Assembly (NCBI GenBank): GCA_965204295.1
Contig: OZ241973.1
Span: 1,984,001-2,048,000, forward strand
Direction of reading: 5' to 3'
Length of the DNA stretch: 64,000 bases
Source: JAWKWH01 sp965204295
GTDB taxonomy: Bacteria; Pseudomonadota; Alphaproteobacteria; Rhizobiales; Rhizobiaceae
Shown here: piece by piece, positions 23,646-32,323 of the stretch
How the letters are laid out: every line of letters starts with the position of its first letter
How positions within the stretch are numbered: position 1 is the first letter of the stretch
Position numbers and translations under genes: made by a program
The notes under the pieces: generated by a model
What the model saw: the letters and a program-made list of their open reading frames with translations, nothing else
Database searches by the model: none
Told to the model about the DNA's origin: nothing

Positions 23646-24029
23646 ATGGAAAAGACACGCAACATAGCGCTTTTCTGCGTTGGGCGCGCCGTGTTCTTCG
23701 GGTCGCTCGCCATCGGTTGCGTCATGCTTTCGTTCTCGTTCCATCCCGTCATGTCGTTTCGCGCCGGCGCGATCATGGCGCTGATGATGACGGCCATATT
23801 GCTCTGGTACGCGACGACAGCCGCCGGGCGACCACCGAAACGCACCGAGGTGTGGATCTATCTGGATGAGAAAACCCGGCCGATGAACGACCACGCACGC
23901 CGCGTCTTCGGCCTGCTGATGCGTGAGATTTACGCGATTTATGCCCGGGCGTCATTCAGGGCCGCACTCGGATTTTTCATTTTTTCCGTGGCGCTGCAAA
24001 TTCTGGGCATCGGGCCGCTTCACCGCTAG
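23646..24029 (+). CDS. Hypothetical membrane protein
   Basis: 127 residues with three hydrophobic helices (about 10-30, 38-58 and 103-123) and a charged loop with RTEVWIYLDEKTRPMNDHARRVF. The type is familiar from Rhizobiales genomes but has no known function. Its 3' end overlaps the convergent HD hydrolase gene by 53 bp. Confidence 0.65.
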   Translation: MEKTRNIALFCVGRAVFFGSLAIGCVMLSFSFHPVMSFRAGAIMALMMTAILLWYATTAAGRPPKRTEVWIYLDEKTRPMNDHARRVFGLLMREIYAIYARASFRAALGFFIFSVALQILGIGPLHR

Positions 24030-24639
24030 GAACGGAATCCTGCCGGTTCAATTCCTTGAATCGTTTGAGAAAATCCCGCTCTATCTTTTTGGCGGTCAGC
24101 GGCGTCAGGTCGAAATCATCGCCGCTTACGCCGCGTGGCCGGCCAAAATACCGTGCCGCTTCCCGATCGGAAAATCCCGCAAGCTCGCGCGCCTCGAACC
24201 AGGCGGCGACCTCGTCGGCCCGTTTGATCGTGCGCTTCAGCGGGGCAGGCGTTTCCGCCGGCAGCGAAAACCGCAGATGAATGGCCGTTTGCAGCCTTGC
24301 CTCGACCAGTTTGTAGTCGCTACCGACGACCGCCTTGAATGGCGATATCATGTCGCCGACGACATATTCGGGCGCATCGTGCAGCAGGCAGGTCAGTCGC
24401 TGCCGCGCGTCGGCCTTCGGCCTGATTGTCCGGAAGATTTCGTCGACCAGCAATGAATGCTGCGCCACCGAAAATGCGTGATCGCCGGTTGTCTGGCCGT
24501 TCCAGCGGGCGACCCGCGCCAGCCCGTGGGCGATGTCGGCGATTTCGATATCGAGAGGCGAAGGGTCGAGCAGGTCGAGCCGCCGCCCGGAAATCATCCG
24601 CTGCCAGGCCCGTGGCGGCGCACCCGCGCGGTCGGGCAT
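23977..24639 (-). CDS. HD-domain hydrolase (YfbR-like)
   Basis: 220 residues. HD-fold metal ligands are visible: His61 in AQHSLLVDEIF, the HD pair at 87-88 in LLHDAPEYVVGDMISP, and a later aspartate in IKRADEVAAW. This form matches YfbR/HDDC2-type 5'-nucleotidases that act on deoxynucleoside monophosphates. Its ATG shares one base with the ygfZ stop (TGATG), so it is translationally coupled to ygfZ. It overlaps the convergent membrane gene at its 3' end. Confidence 0.85.
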   Translation of the reverse strand: MPDRAGAPPRAWQRMISGRRLDLLDPSPLDIEIADIAHGLARVARWNGQTTGDHAFSVAQHSLLVDEIFRTIRPKADARQRLTCLLHDAPEYVVGDMISPFKAVVGSDYKLVEARLQTAIHLRFSLPAETPAPLKRTIKRADEVAAWFEARELAGFSDREAARYFGRPRGVSGDDFDLTPLTAKKIERDFLKRFKELNRQDSVPSGEAARCPEFAAPRKK

Positions 24640-25490
24640 CAGCCCGCATCCGCCGTCGCGTCGGAAGTGGGAAACTCAAAACCGGCCCAGGCCGGAATGT
24701 CCAGCGCGAGTTCGGTTTCGCCCGCCAGAATCGCAACGCCGCCGGCCATGGCCGCAGCCGCCCGGTCGATGCGGACCATAGCCAGACCGTATTCGCCAGC
24801 GACCGAACCGAGCGTTCCGATCATCCTGCCGCCGGCATTGATTTCCGCCCCCGGAGCGGGCAGGGCGCTCTTCCCCCTGGCGATCAGCAGCCGCCGGCGC
24901 GCCGTGCCGCGATGCTGCATGCGCGACACCACCTCCTGGCCGATAAAGCACCCCTTCCTGAACGACACGCCGCCGTTCCGGTCGAACAGGACATCGTGCG
25001 GAAACGCGTCGCCCAGAGAGAAGTCATCGCCGCTTTCGCCGACCCCCTGCCCGATCCTGAATCCGCACCAATCCTCCGGCGAGGCGCTTTCGCCGGAACC
25101 GGCGGCGGCATGACGGCGTTTGACGGCATTCGCGACGAACCGTTTGTCCGACAACCCGCCTGAAGCGTCTGAATCGGCGCCCCACGAAACAGCGACAATT
25201 GTTCGATCCGCTTCGGATATTTCCACCCTTGCCCTGAGGCGGTACAGCATCAGCCGGCGGATGAAATCGGCGGCGATATCCTTTCGGCATTCCAGTTCAA
25301 AACCGGCGCCTGCTCTTGAGATCAGGAAGTCGAACAGGATCTTTCCCTGTGGCGTCAGCAGTGCGCCCGGCGCCGCTTCTCCCGGATTGAGCGCGTCGAG
25401 ATCCGTCGTGATCAGATTTTGCAGAAACGGCGCGGCGTCTTCTCCGCTGATCGAGACAATTGTGCGGTCGGCGAGCGTGGCGGTCGGCAT
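24639..25490 (-). CDS. ygfZ: Folate-binding Fe-S cluster repair protein
   Basis: 283 residues. The YgfZ signature K-G-C-x-x-G-Q-E is present at 179-186 (KGCFIGQE) followed by VVSRMQHRG. The N-terminal domain has FLQNLITTDL and TPQGKILFDF, as in the GcvT/YgfZ fold. YgfZ uses tetrahydrofolate to help assemble or repair 4Fe-4S enzymes such as MiaB. It is coupled to the HD hydrolase downstream and divergent from the dihydroorotase-like gene. Confidence 0.93.
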   Translation of the reverse strand: MPTATLADRTIVSISGEDAAPFLQNLITTDLDALNPGEAAPGALLTPQGKILFDFLISRAGAGFELECRKDIAADFIRRLMLYRLRARVEISEADRTIVAVSWGADSDASGGLSDKRFVANAVKRRHAAAGSGESASPEDWCGFRIGQGVGESGDDFSLGDAFPHDVLFDRNGGVSFRKGCFIGQEVVSRMQHRGTARRRLLIARGKSALPAPGAEINAGGRMIGTLGSVAGEYGLAMVRIDRAAAAMAGGVAILAGETELALDIPAWAGFEFPTSDATADAG

Positions 25491-25581
25491 ATCGGGAATC
25501 TCTTGCGTTGCTGGCCGCCATTACGTAAGCCGCCCCGCACCCCCCGGCAAGGCCGGTCGAACACGATGAGAGGCGCACGGA

Positions 25582-26913
25582 ATGACGCGGACATTCGACC
25601 TCATATTGAGCGGTGGGACGGTGGTCAATCAGGATGGCGCCGGGGTCCGCGACATAGGCGTGAGCGACGGGCGGATAATCGGGACCGGAGACCTGAAGTC
25701 TTCCGACGCCGGCGAGCGGATCGACTGCGCCGGGCTTCACGTTCTGCCGGGCGTCATCGACAGCCAGGTTCATTTCCGCGAACCGGGTCTTGAGCACAAG
25801 GAGGATCTGGAGACAGGGTCGCGCGCGGCGGTTCTCGGCGGAGTGACCGCCGTATTCGAAATGCCCAACACCAGACCGCTGACGACATCCGAGGCCGCGC
25901 TCGCAGACAAGGTCGCACGGGCGTCGGGGCGGATGCATTGCGATTTCGCCTTCTGGGTCGGAGGCACCCGCGAGAACGCCGAAGACCTCGCCGAATTGGA
26001 GCGGCTTCCCGCGGTGGCGGGGATCAAGGTCTTCATGGGGTCGTCGACCGGCGATCTTCTGGTCGATGACGATGAAGGCGTTGCCTCAATCCTCCGCAAC
26101 ACACGGCGCCGGTCGGCATTTCATTCCGAGGACGAATTCCGGCTGCGCGAGCGCGAGGGCCTGCGCGTCGACGGCGCCCCCTCGTCCCATCCGGTATGGC
26201 GCGACGAGATCACGGCGCTGCAATGCACGCAACGCCTGGTGAGGATCGCCGGACGGGAACGCGCCCGCATTCACGTACTGCATGTCTCGACGGCACAGGA
26301 GATCGGATTTCTGCGGCGGCACAAGGACATCGCCACCTGCGAAGCGACCCCGCATCACCTGACATTATCGGCGAATGACTACGCAACCCTTGGAACCCTG
26401 ATCCAGATGAACCCGCCGGTGCGCGACGCCGGCCATCGCGATGGCGTCTGGCGCGGCATTTCGCAGGGCATTGTCGACGTGCTTGGCTCCGACCACGCGC
26501 CGCACACGCTGGCGGAGAAGCGGAAACCCTATCCGGCCTCGCCATCGGGCATGACCGGCGTGCAGACGCTGGCGCCGATCATGCTCGATCACGTCAACGC
26601 GGGCCGCTTGACGCTCGAACGTTTCGTCGATCTGACCAGCCATGGCCCGCAGCGCCTGTTCGGGATTGCCCGCAAGGGCCGTATCGCGGCGGGGTACGAC
26701 GCGGATTTCACTATCGTCGACATGAAACGCCGTGAGGTGATCACCAACGGGCAGGCCGGCTCGAAAGCGGGTTGGACGCCCTATCACGGACGCAAAGTCA
26801 CCGGCTGGCCCATCGGCACGATCATTCGCGGCAAACGCATAATGTGGGAGGGCGAGATCGTCGCGAAAGGGCAGGGAGAAGCGGTACGTTTTTCGGAGGG
26901 ATTGGCGCACTAG
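25582..26913 (+). CDS. Dihydroorotase-like amidohydrolase
   Basis: 443 residues. The dihydroorotase pattern is clear: DSQVHFREPGLEHKEDLETG, AVFEMPNTRP, KVFMGSSTG, FHSED, HVLHVST, EATPHH and SDHAPHT. The first ligand of the usual H-x-H zinc pair is Gln62 here (Q-V-H64), a variant known from a dihydroorotase-like branch in alphaproteobacteria. It would close carbamoyl-aspartate to dihydroorotate in pyrimidine synthesis, or act on a related cyclic amide. Divergent from ygfZ. The superfamily is certain; the exact reaction less so because of the Gln. Confidence 0.87.
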   Translation: MTRTFDLILSGGTVVNQDGAGVRDIGVSDGRIIGTGDLKSSDAGERIDCAGLHVLPGVIDSQVHFREPGLEHKEDLETGSRAAVLGGVTAVFEMPNTRPLTTSEAALADKVARASGRMHCDFAFWVGGTRENAEDLAELERLPAVAGIKVFMGSSTGDLLVDDDEGVASILRNTRRRSAFHSEDEFRLREREGLRVDGAPSSHPVWRDEITALQCTQRLVRIAGRERARIHVLHVSTAQEIGFLRRHKDIATCEATPHHLTLSANDYATLGTLIQMNPPVRDAGHRDGVWRGISQGIVDVLGSDHAPHTLAEKRKPYPASPSGMTGVQTLAPIMLDHVNAGRLTLERFVDLTSHGPQRLFGIARKGRIAAGYDADFTIVDMKRREVITNGQAGSKAGWTPYHGRKVTGWPIGTIIRGKRIMWEGEIVAKGQGEAVRFSEGLAH

Positions 26914-27000
26914 CTTCTCAATCCCGCGGGCCTCGCTGAAAAAAGTCGTACGGGTTCACCCGGTCGGTCGCGCCGCGCGCAAGCCGCTTGCGGGCGGCGA

Positions 27001-27966
27001 TTACTCGACGATCTCGGTTTCCGGGTGAAACGCGTGCGCGACAAAGGCGAAAGTGACGTCATGAACGACGTCCTCGCCATCCTTCGTGACCCGCACGGCG
27101 CCGACATCCCTGCCGTCGGAGATGCGTGGCCGGTCAAGCGCCGAATTCACGCCGCCCGACCATTCGACGCGGTAGCCGTCACGCTCGAAGGCGTCGGCGC
27201 GCACTTTTTCCATCGTCACCACGATCGGGTTTCCATCCGTCCGCACGACGATCACCCGCGCCATCGGCTCAATACCGTCCGGCATCTCGCCGCGGTAGAG
27301 GAACGGGTATGCGGCGCTGTCATAACCGGCATAGGGATTGCGCCCATAGTCGCGCATGCCCGGATTGTTCGGCGCCAGAACCCTTGCCGATGCGTTTTGG
27401 CTTTTGAAGTCGGCGAAGGCCATGATTCTCGACGGGATCAGCGTCAGCTTCTCGCCCGTCATTTCACCGACGATCGCCGCACCGGTAAACTGCTGCCACC
27501 AGCTTTCCGTGGTCCGGTCATACATTACGAGATCGGAGTTTCTGAGCTTGCCGGTGGTGCCGAATTCAAAAATCCTGTCGCCGACGCGCCGGTCGAAAAC
27601 GATCGAAGCGTTGCACAGCGGACAATAAGTCACCGCGACGGGAACGCCGCCGACGGTGTCGTTGACGATTTCGTGCCAGGTCAGGATTTGCAGCGGATAG
27701 GCGCGGACATCGTCGCCAACCTGCAACCGGATGACCGGTTCTCGGTCGCCGATCGTCGATACTTCCGAAGCGGCGGCGAAAACCGGGTTGTCGATTGACG
27801 GAATTCCGTCTCGCGGGGGCCCGCCCGACAAAATCTCTCCGAAGGCGATGGAAGTCATCGAAAAGTCGGTCTTCCAGCCCTCCCGCGTCCAGCGGCCGGG
27901 ATCGGCGAACGCCGGCGACGCCAATAACAGCGCACAGGCGATCGCGAACACTCTTGGCGCTACCAT
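27001..27966 (-). CDS. DUF3179 protein, exported
   Basis: 321 residues from ATG 27966, chosen for GGAGGATC upstream and for the signal peptide MVAPRVFAIACALLLASPAFA that follows. The mature protein shows the DUF3179 hallmarks: PLQILTWHEIVNDTVGG, TYCPLCNAS with Cys115 and Cys118 (possible metal or redox pair), and WWQQFTG. Function of the family is unknown; members are periplasmic in many bacteria. It stands alone. Confidence 0.87.
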   Translation of the reverse strand: MVAPRVFAIACALLLASPAFADPGRWTREGWKTDFSMTSIAFGEILSGGPPRDGIPSIDNPVFAAASEVSTIGDREPVIRLQVGDDVRAYPLQILTWHEIVNDTVGGVPVAVTYCPLCNASIVFDRRVGDRIFEFGTTGKLRNSDLVMYDRTTESWWQQFTGAAIVGEMTGEKLTLIPSRIMAFADFKSQNASARVLAPNNPGMRDYGRNPYAGYDSAAYPFLYRGEMPDGIEPMARVIVVRTDGNPIVVTMEKVRADAFERDGYRVEWSGGVNSALDRPRISDGRDVGAVRVTKDGEDVVHDVTFAFVAHAFHPETEIVE

Positions 27967-28060
27967 CTGCCGATCCTCCGCCCGATTCGCCGGGAACCTA
28001 GGCTGGGCGTGTGAAGGCGGAAAGACAAGCGCGGTCACGTTTGGGTGAGGGCGCTCGCGG

Positions 28061-28474
28061 TCAGATCGCGTCACCGAGCAGTTTGCGCGCCAGCCGCAGA
28101 GACGATTTCGTCATTGGCAGGGCTTCGACCTCGTCGAGCGTGAACCAGCCCGCATCGTCGGCGTCATCGCCGGCAACCGGGTTCCCGCCCTCATGCGTCC
28201 CCTGAAAGACCCGCAGGCGGCAGGCGGAGGACGCCGGATCGTTGTCGGCTTCGCCAAGATGAAGCGTTTCGAGACGTTCAAGCGGCCCGGCCATCATGCC
28301 GGTTTCCTCCATCACTTCGCGCCGGGCCGCATCTTCGGCCGTCTCTTCGGCCTCGAGCCGGCCGCCGGGAAACGCATAAAGGCCTTTGGACGGCTCCTTT
28401 CCGCGTTTGATCAACAATATCCGATCCCGCCAGACCAGAACCGCCGATGCGACCTCGATAACTTTCCGCGCCAT
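28061..28474 (-). CDS. NUDIX hydrolase
   Basis: 137 residues. A complete Nudix box lies at about 37-60 (GGRLEAEETAEDAARREVMEETG), with all catalytic glutamates and the REVMEE core. The N-terminus VIEVASAVLVWRDRILLIKRG is similar to ADP-ribose pyrophosphatase or MutT-like enzymes of Rhizobiales. The substrate is probably a nucleoside diphosphate derivative. Divergent from the HMCES-like gene. Confidence 0.9.
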   Translation of the reverse strand: MARKVIEVASAVLVWRDRILLIKRGKEPSKGLYAFPGGRLEAEETAEDAARREVMEETGMMAGPLERLETLHLGEADNDPASSACRLRVFQGTHEGGNPVAGDDADDAGWFTLDEVEALPMTKSSLRLARKLLGDAI

Positions 28475-28554
28475 GTCCCCTTTTTATTGGTCCCGCCCTG
28501 TGGCATCAACCGGTTGTGCTTGACCGGCGTCTCCGGAACGTGAAAGTTCGCCGC

Positions 28555-29244
28555 ATGTGCGGAAGATTTTCACTGACGGCGGGCCCGGAGGAGGTTCGGA
28601 ACCTGTTCGATCCGATCGAGATCGAGGCATTTCCGCCACGCCGCGATATCGCGCCGACACAACCGATTCTCATGGTTATCGCCGATCCGCCGCGGGAGGA
28701 GGGGTCCAACCTGCCGGGCAGGAAGGCGCTGCCGGTGCGTTGGGGTCTGATACCGTCCTGGGTCGGGGACCCGAAGGGCTTTCCGCTTTTGATCAACGCC
28801 CGCTCGGAAACCGCGGCGACGAAAAACTCGTTCCGCGCGGCGATGCGCCACCGCCGCGCCTTGATCCCCGCCTCGGGATTTTACGAATGGCGGCGAGACG
28901 GCGGGAAAAAGCCGCAAGCCTACCGGATCGGACCGAAGAACGGCGGTATCGTCGCATTCGCCGGTCTCATGGAAACCTGGAGTTCCGCCGACGGGTGCGA
29001 GGTCGACACCGGCGCCATACTGACCACGGCCTCGAACGAGACCGTCGGCGATAACCGCATGCCGGCGGTCATCCGGCGCGACGATTTCGCGGACTGGCTC
29101 GATTGCCGGGAGGTCGAACCGAAGGATGTCCGGCATCTGTTGAAACCGGCGGAACCCGACCTGTTCGAGGCGGTCCCCGTGTCGACGCCGGTCGAAACGC
29201 CGACGCCGACGAATCCGGATGGCGGGCAGATGTCTTTTTTCTGA
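28555..29244 (+). CDS. SOS-response-associated HMCES/YedK-like protein, histidine missing
   Basis: 229 residues from ATG 28555, set so that Cys2 of MCGRF is exposed as the family requires; 13 upstream residues were dropped. These proteins cap abasic sites in single-stranded DNA through Cys2. Conserved positions seen: INARSET with Asn81 and GFYEW with Glu111. The usual HDRMP-type motif, with the catalytic histidine, reads GDNRMP here: two residues, including the histidine, are gone. The C-terminal tail is proline/threonine-rich. LysE-type exporter follows 11 bp downstream. Confidence 0.88.
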   Translation: MCGRFSLTAGPEEVRNLFDPIEIEAFPPRRDIAPTQPILMVIADPPREEGSNLPGRKALPVRWGLIPSWVGDPKGFPLLINARSETAATKNSFRAAMRHRRALIPASGFYEWRRDGGKKPQAYRIGPKNGGIVAFAGLMETWSSADGCEVDTGAILTTASNETVGDNRMPAVIRRDDFADWLDCREVEPKDVRHLLKPAEPDLFEAVPVSTPVETPTPTNPDGGQMSFF

Positions 29245-29255
29245 TCGCGGGTGTC

Positions 29256-29855
29256 ATGAGCGCATTTGTTTCCGGCTTTCTGCTCGGCGGTTCGCTGATC
29301 GTCGCCATCGGCGCGCAAAACGCGTTTATCCTGCGTCAGGGATTGCTGCGCGAACATGTCTTCATTCTCTGCCTGATCTGCGCCCTGTCCGATGCGCTGC
29401 TGATCGCCGCGGGCGTGGGAGGGCCGGGAACGCTGGTCTCCCGTTCTCCCGCGCTTGTCGGCGTGGCGACCGTCGGGGGCGCGTCGTTTCTGGCCGTCTA
29501 TGCGATCGTCGCGTTCCGCCGCGCCTTTTCCGGCGAGACGCTTCAGGCCGCTTCGGGCAGGGGAACGAATCTCAAGGCGGCGGTCGCCATCTGCCTCGCA
29601 TTCACGTTTCTGAACCCTCACGTCTATCTTGACACGGTGGTTCTGATCGGATCGCTGTCCGGCGGCTATCCGGGTGTCGCGCGCCTCCGGTTCGGCGCCG
29701 GAGCGGCCATCGCATCCTTTGTCTGGTTTTTCGGTCTCGGTTATGGCGCGCGGCTGCTGGCGCCGGTGTTCGCCCGGCCCGGCGCATGGAAGGCGCTGGA
29801 TATTCTCATCGGGTCGGTGATGGCGGGTTTGTCGCTGGGTCTGGTCTGGCGATAG
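29256..29855 (+). CDS. LysE/ArgO-family amino-acid exporter
   Basis: 199 residues from ATG 29256; earlier in-frame starts overlap the previous gene. The LysE/ArgO signature GAQNAFILRQGLLREHVF (~19-36) and five to six hydrophobic helices are visible, with NPHVYLDTVVLIG in the middle. It exports basic amino acids such as arginine or lysine. It starts 11 bp after the HMCES-like stop, so co-transcription is likely. Normal length. Confidence 0.92.
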   Translation: MSAFVSGFLLGGSLIVAIGAQNAFILRQGLLREHVFILCLICALSDALLIAAGVGGPGTLVSRSPALVGVATVGGASFLAVYAIVAFRRAFSGETLQAASGRGTNLKAAVAICLAFTFLNPHVYLDTVVLIGSLSGGYPGVARLRFGAGAAIASFVWFFGLGYGARLLAPVFARPGAWKALDILIGSVMAGLSLGLVWR

Positions 29856-29945
29856 CCGGCGAAGGGAACAAAGCGCCGCCAAACCTCGCCTGAAGCGGGA
29901 GTTCATCGAAAATTCGTCGGCCCAAAACAGGCCGGCCGGTGGAAA

Positions 29946-30083
29946 TCAGACGGATTTTGCGCCCGACTTCCCGCGCTCGCGGGGGCGGCAAAGCAGCGCG
30001 GCCATGATCGCCGCCGGGCCGATTGCGCGGTAATGGCGGCAAAGCAGGTCGCCGGTTTGCGACAGTTGCGGATCGCGAGGCAT
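29946..30083 (-). CDS. Possible 45-residue protein
   Basis: Starts MPRDPQLSQTGDLLCRHYR, then AIGPAAIMAALLCRPRERG. The pattern of a short helical protein with a YRAIG-type motif reads like a real small protein; a stop-free frame extends further upstream. The ribosome site is weak (AGGA close to the ATG). Confidence 0.35.
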   Translation of the reverse strand: MPRDPQLSQTGDLLCRHYRAIGPAAIMAALLCRPRERGKSGAKSV

Positions 30084-30370
30084 TATCCTGGCCTTTGCTC
30101 GTTTTGGCGCCGGAGTTCGTCGTCGGGCCGGGCGCATGGAAACAGATTGCGGCAAATCGGTGTCCAATTGATAAACTTTTGACGAAAATCGTTCCACGGC
30201 CGGAGAATCATCGACGCCTGCCGCGTTACACGCTTGACGATGGCTTCGTTGAAGGCGATAAGAGCGCCCATGAAAACGTTTGACGCCCGTGCGGGCATTT
30301 CGATCTGCATTATCGGCTAGCGCCTTCGCCGGTCGGGACGTTTTCGCCCTCATTGACGGATTGAGACAAA

Positions 30371-30399
30371 CGACCCGGCCGGCAGGCCGGGATCGTTTT
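30371..30399 (+). terminator. Hairpin with T-run just upstream of cysS
   Basis: The stem cccggcc/ggccggg with a ggca loop and flanking cga/tcg pairing is followed by tttt. It ends 24 bp before the cysS start, so it is either a terminator of an upstream transcript or an attenuator in the cysS leader. Confidence 0.5.
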
Positions 30400-30422
30400 G
30401 CCCGCCGGGCCGGGGGAAAATC

Positions 30423-32246
30423 ATGCCGGATACCGGAATACGGCTCTACAACACGCTGACGCGGACGAAGGAGGAATTTTCTCCCATCGATCCGTCAGAC
30501 GTGCGCATGTATGTCTGCGGACCGACCGTTTACGACTTCGCCCATATCGGCAACGCCCGGCCGGCGATCGTGTTTGACGTGCTGTTCAGGCTGCTGCGGC
30601 ATATCTACGGGGAACGTCATGTCACCTACGTCCGCAACATCACCGACGTGGACGACAAGATCAACGCGCGCGCGCTGAAGCGCTTCGGCAAGGAAGTCGA
30701 AGCCGGCAAGATGACGCTTAACGAGGCCATCCGCGACGTCACGGAGGTCACCGCGAACCGGTACCGCGAAGATGTCGCCGCGCTTGGCTGCCTTAAACCG
30801 AAGCACGAGCCGCGCGCCACCGAACACATCGACGGCATGGTCGAGATGATCCGGAGCCTGATCGACAAGGGCCACGCCTACGTCGCGGCCGGCGACGAGG
30901 GCAGGGAGGTGCTGTTCGACGTTCGATCCATGCCGGATTACGGTCGATTGTCGAACCGCAGGCCGGAGGATCAGCAGGCGGGCGCGCGCGTCGGTTTGAA
31001 GGATCACAAGAAAAATCCGGGCGACTTTGTCCTGTGGAAGGAGTCGTCCGCCACCGAACCCGGCTGGGACGCTTCGTTCGCCTTCGATGGCCGCAGGGTG
31101 GCTATCCACGGTCGTCCGGGCTGGCATATCGAGTGTTCGGCGATGTCGAAAGCGTATCTGGGCGAGGTGTTCGACATTCACGGCGGCGGTCTCGACCTGA
31201 TCTTTCCGCACCATGAAAACGAGATCGCGCAGTCGCGCTGCGCTCTTGGCTCCGCCGCGATGGCCAATGTGTGGATGCACAACGGCTTTCTGCGGGTCGA
31301 AGGCCGCAAGATGTCGAAAAGCGAAGGCAACTTCGTCACGATCCACGATCTGCTGCGCACGGAGAAGTTCGGCGGGCGCAAATGGCCGGGCGAGGTGCTG
31401 CGCCTCGCCATGCTCATGACGCACTACCGCGAGCCGATCGATTTCTCGGTGAAGCGGTTGGAGGAGGCGGAAGCGGTTATAAACGGTTGGCGGTCAAAAC
31501 TGGCGAATACGAATGTCGGTTTCTTCAAAAACGAGCCGAGCGACGCTGTCGTCGAACACCTTGCAAACGACTTGGATATTCACGGAGCAATTATTACGAT
31601 TCGCAAGTTGGGGGACCCGGTCTCACAAGTTAAGCAAGAGGAGTTGGCCGGGTCGCTGGCGTTGATAGGACTGGCTCCATTTGTGGAGCTACAACGCTGG
31701 ATTGATGTAGATTCAACAGCAGCGGAGGCTCCCAAGGACGCGGCCTCCAAGAATGAGGAGTTTGTCACGGTTCATATGCCGGGGGCGCGTCAGACTAAGT
31801 GCCTCATCGTCACCCTGCCTTGCGGGAAGAATGCCGAGGGCAAGGCTGTTGTGCGTTGGATTGACAAGACCCGTTGCACCAACATTGAGGCCACTGATTC
31901 GGGCGTCAGGTTCACTTGCCCCCCGAAGGTTTTGACCTCACGGGGCATCGGACTCGACGAATTCGCCATCAAAGAAGACAAAACCTTTGGTAAAGTCCGG
32001 GATCCGGAACTGCACGTTTTGATCGAACGCCCATCGGTTTCTGAGTTTTTGGCGCGGCGTGATCAGAATGTCGATGAGCACCAGATCAAAGAGAGAATTG
32101 AAGATCGCGGCAAGCTGATCGCCGAGAAAAACTGGGCCGAGGCCGACAGGATCCGCGACGATCTTCTGGCCCGGGGAATCCGGCTGAAGGATTCGAAAGA
32201 CCCTGAAACCGGCGAACGCGTCACAAAATGGGAGGTGAAGCGGTGA
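30423..32246 (+). CDS. cysS: Cysteine--tRNA ligase with an extra domain
   Basis: 607 residues against ~460-480 in most bacteria. The class I core is complete: zinc ligand Cys32 in VCGPTVYDF, HIGN (41-44), HIECSAMS, HHENEIAQS, and KMSKS at 296-300. The C-terminal helical part with KERIEDRGKLIAEKNWAEAD and WEVKR is normal. Between them, residues ~428-553 are an insert of ~125 residues with no counterpart I know (MPGARQTKCLIVTLPCG, then VRWIDKTRCTNIEATDSG and FTCPPKVLTSRGIG), with four cysteines and a beta-rich look. The DNA of ~31490-32090 is less GC-rich than its flanks. The frame is intact, so the enzyme is probably functional. Confidence 0.95.
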   Translation: MPDTGIRLYNTLTRTKEEFSPIDPSDVRMYVCGPTVYDFAHIGNARPAIVFDVLFRLLRHIYGERHVTYVRNITDVDDKINARALKRFGKEVEAGKMTLNEAIRDVTEVTANRYREDVAALGCLKPKHEPRATEHIDGMVEMIRSLIDKGHAYVAAGDEGREVLFDVRSMPDYGRLSNRRPEDQQAGARVGLKDHKKNPGDFVLWKESSATEPGWDASFAFDGRRVAIHGRPGWHIECSAMSKAYLGEVFDIHGGGLDLIFPHHENEIAQSRCALGSAAMANVWMHNGFLRVEGRKMSKSEGNFVTIHDLLRTEKFGGRKWPGEVLRLAMLMTHYREPIDFSVKRLEEAEAVINGWRSKLANTNVGFFKNEPSDAVVEHLANDLDIHGAIITIRKLGDPVSQVKQEELAGSLALIGLAPFVELQRWIDVDSTAAEAPKDAASKNEEFVTVHMPGARQTKCLIVTLPCGKNAEGKAVVRWIDKTRCTNIEATDSGVRFTCPPKVLTSRGIGLDEFAIKEDKTFGKVRDPELHVLIERPSVSEFLARRDQNVDEHQIKERIEDRGKLIAEKNWAEADRIRDDLLARGIRLKDSKDPETGERVTKWEVKR

Positions 32247-32320
32247 GCAACGAACCGTCGCTCGACATGGCGGACAAGGCACGCATTCATCCGTTCGCCG
32301 TCGCGCCGATGAAGGAATGA
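32243..32320 (+). CDS. Possible 25-codon leader peptide between cysS and cimA
   Basis: GTG at 32243 overlaps the cysS stop (GTGA) and opens a short frame ending ...RIHPFAVAPMKE. The HPFAVAPM stretch resembles the start of tRNA-dihydrouridine synthase A, so it may be a dusA remnant. A 21-bp segment (catggcggacaaggcacgcat) inside it is repeated at the cimA start. Confidence 0.3.
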   Translation: MSNEPSLDMADKARIHPFAVAPMKE

Positions 32321-32323
32321 ACC

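Larger units (their letters stand above)
29856..30422. other. Intergenic region before cysS
   Basis: 567 bp. A possible 45-codon minus-strand gene is at 29946-30083 and a strong GC hairpin with a T run is at 30371-30399. Nothing else is supported. Confidence 0.5.
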
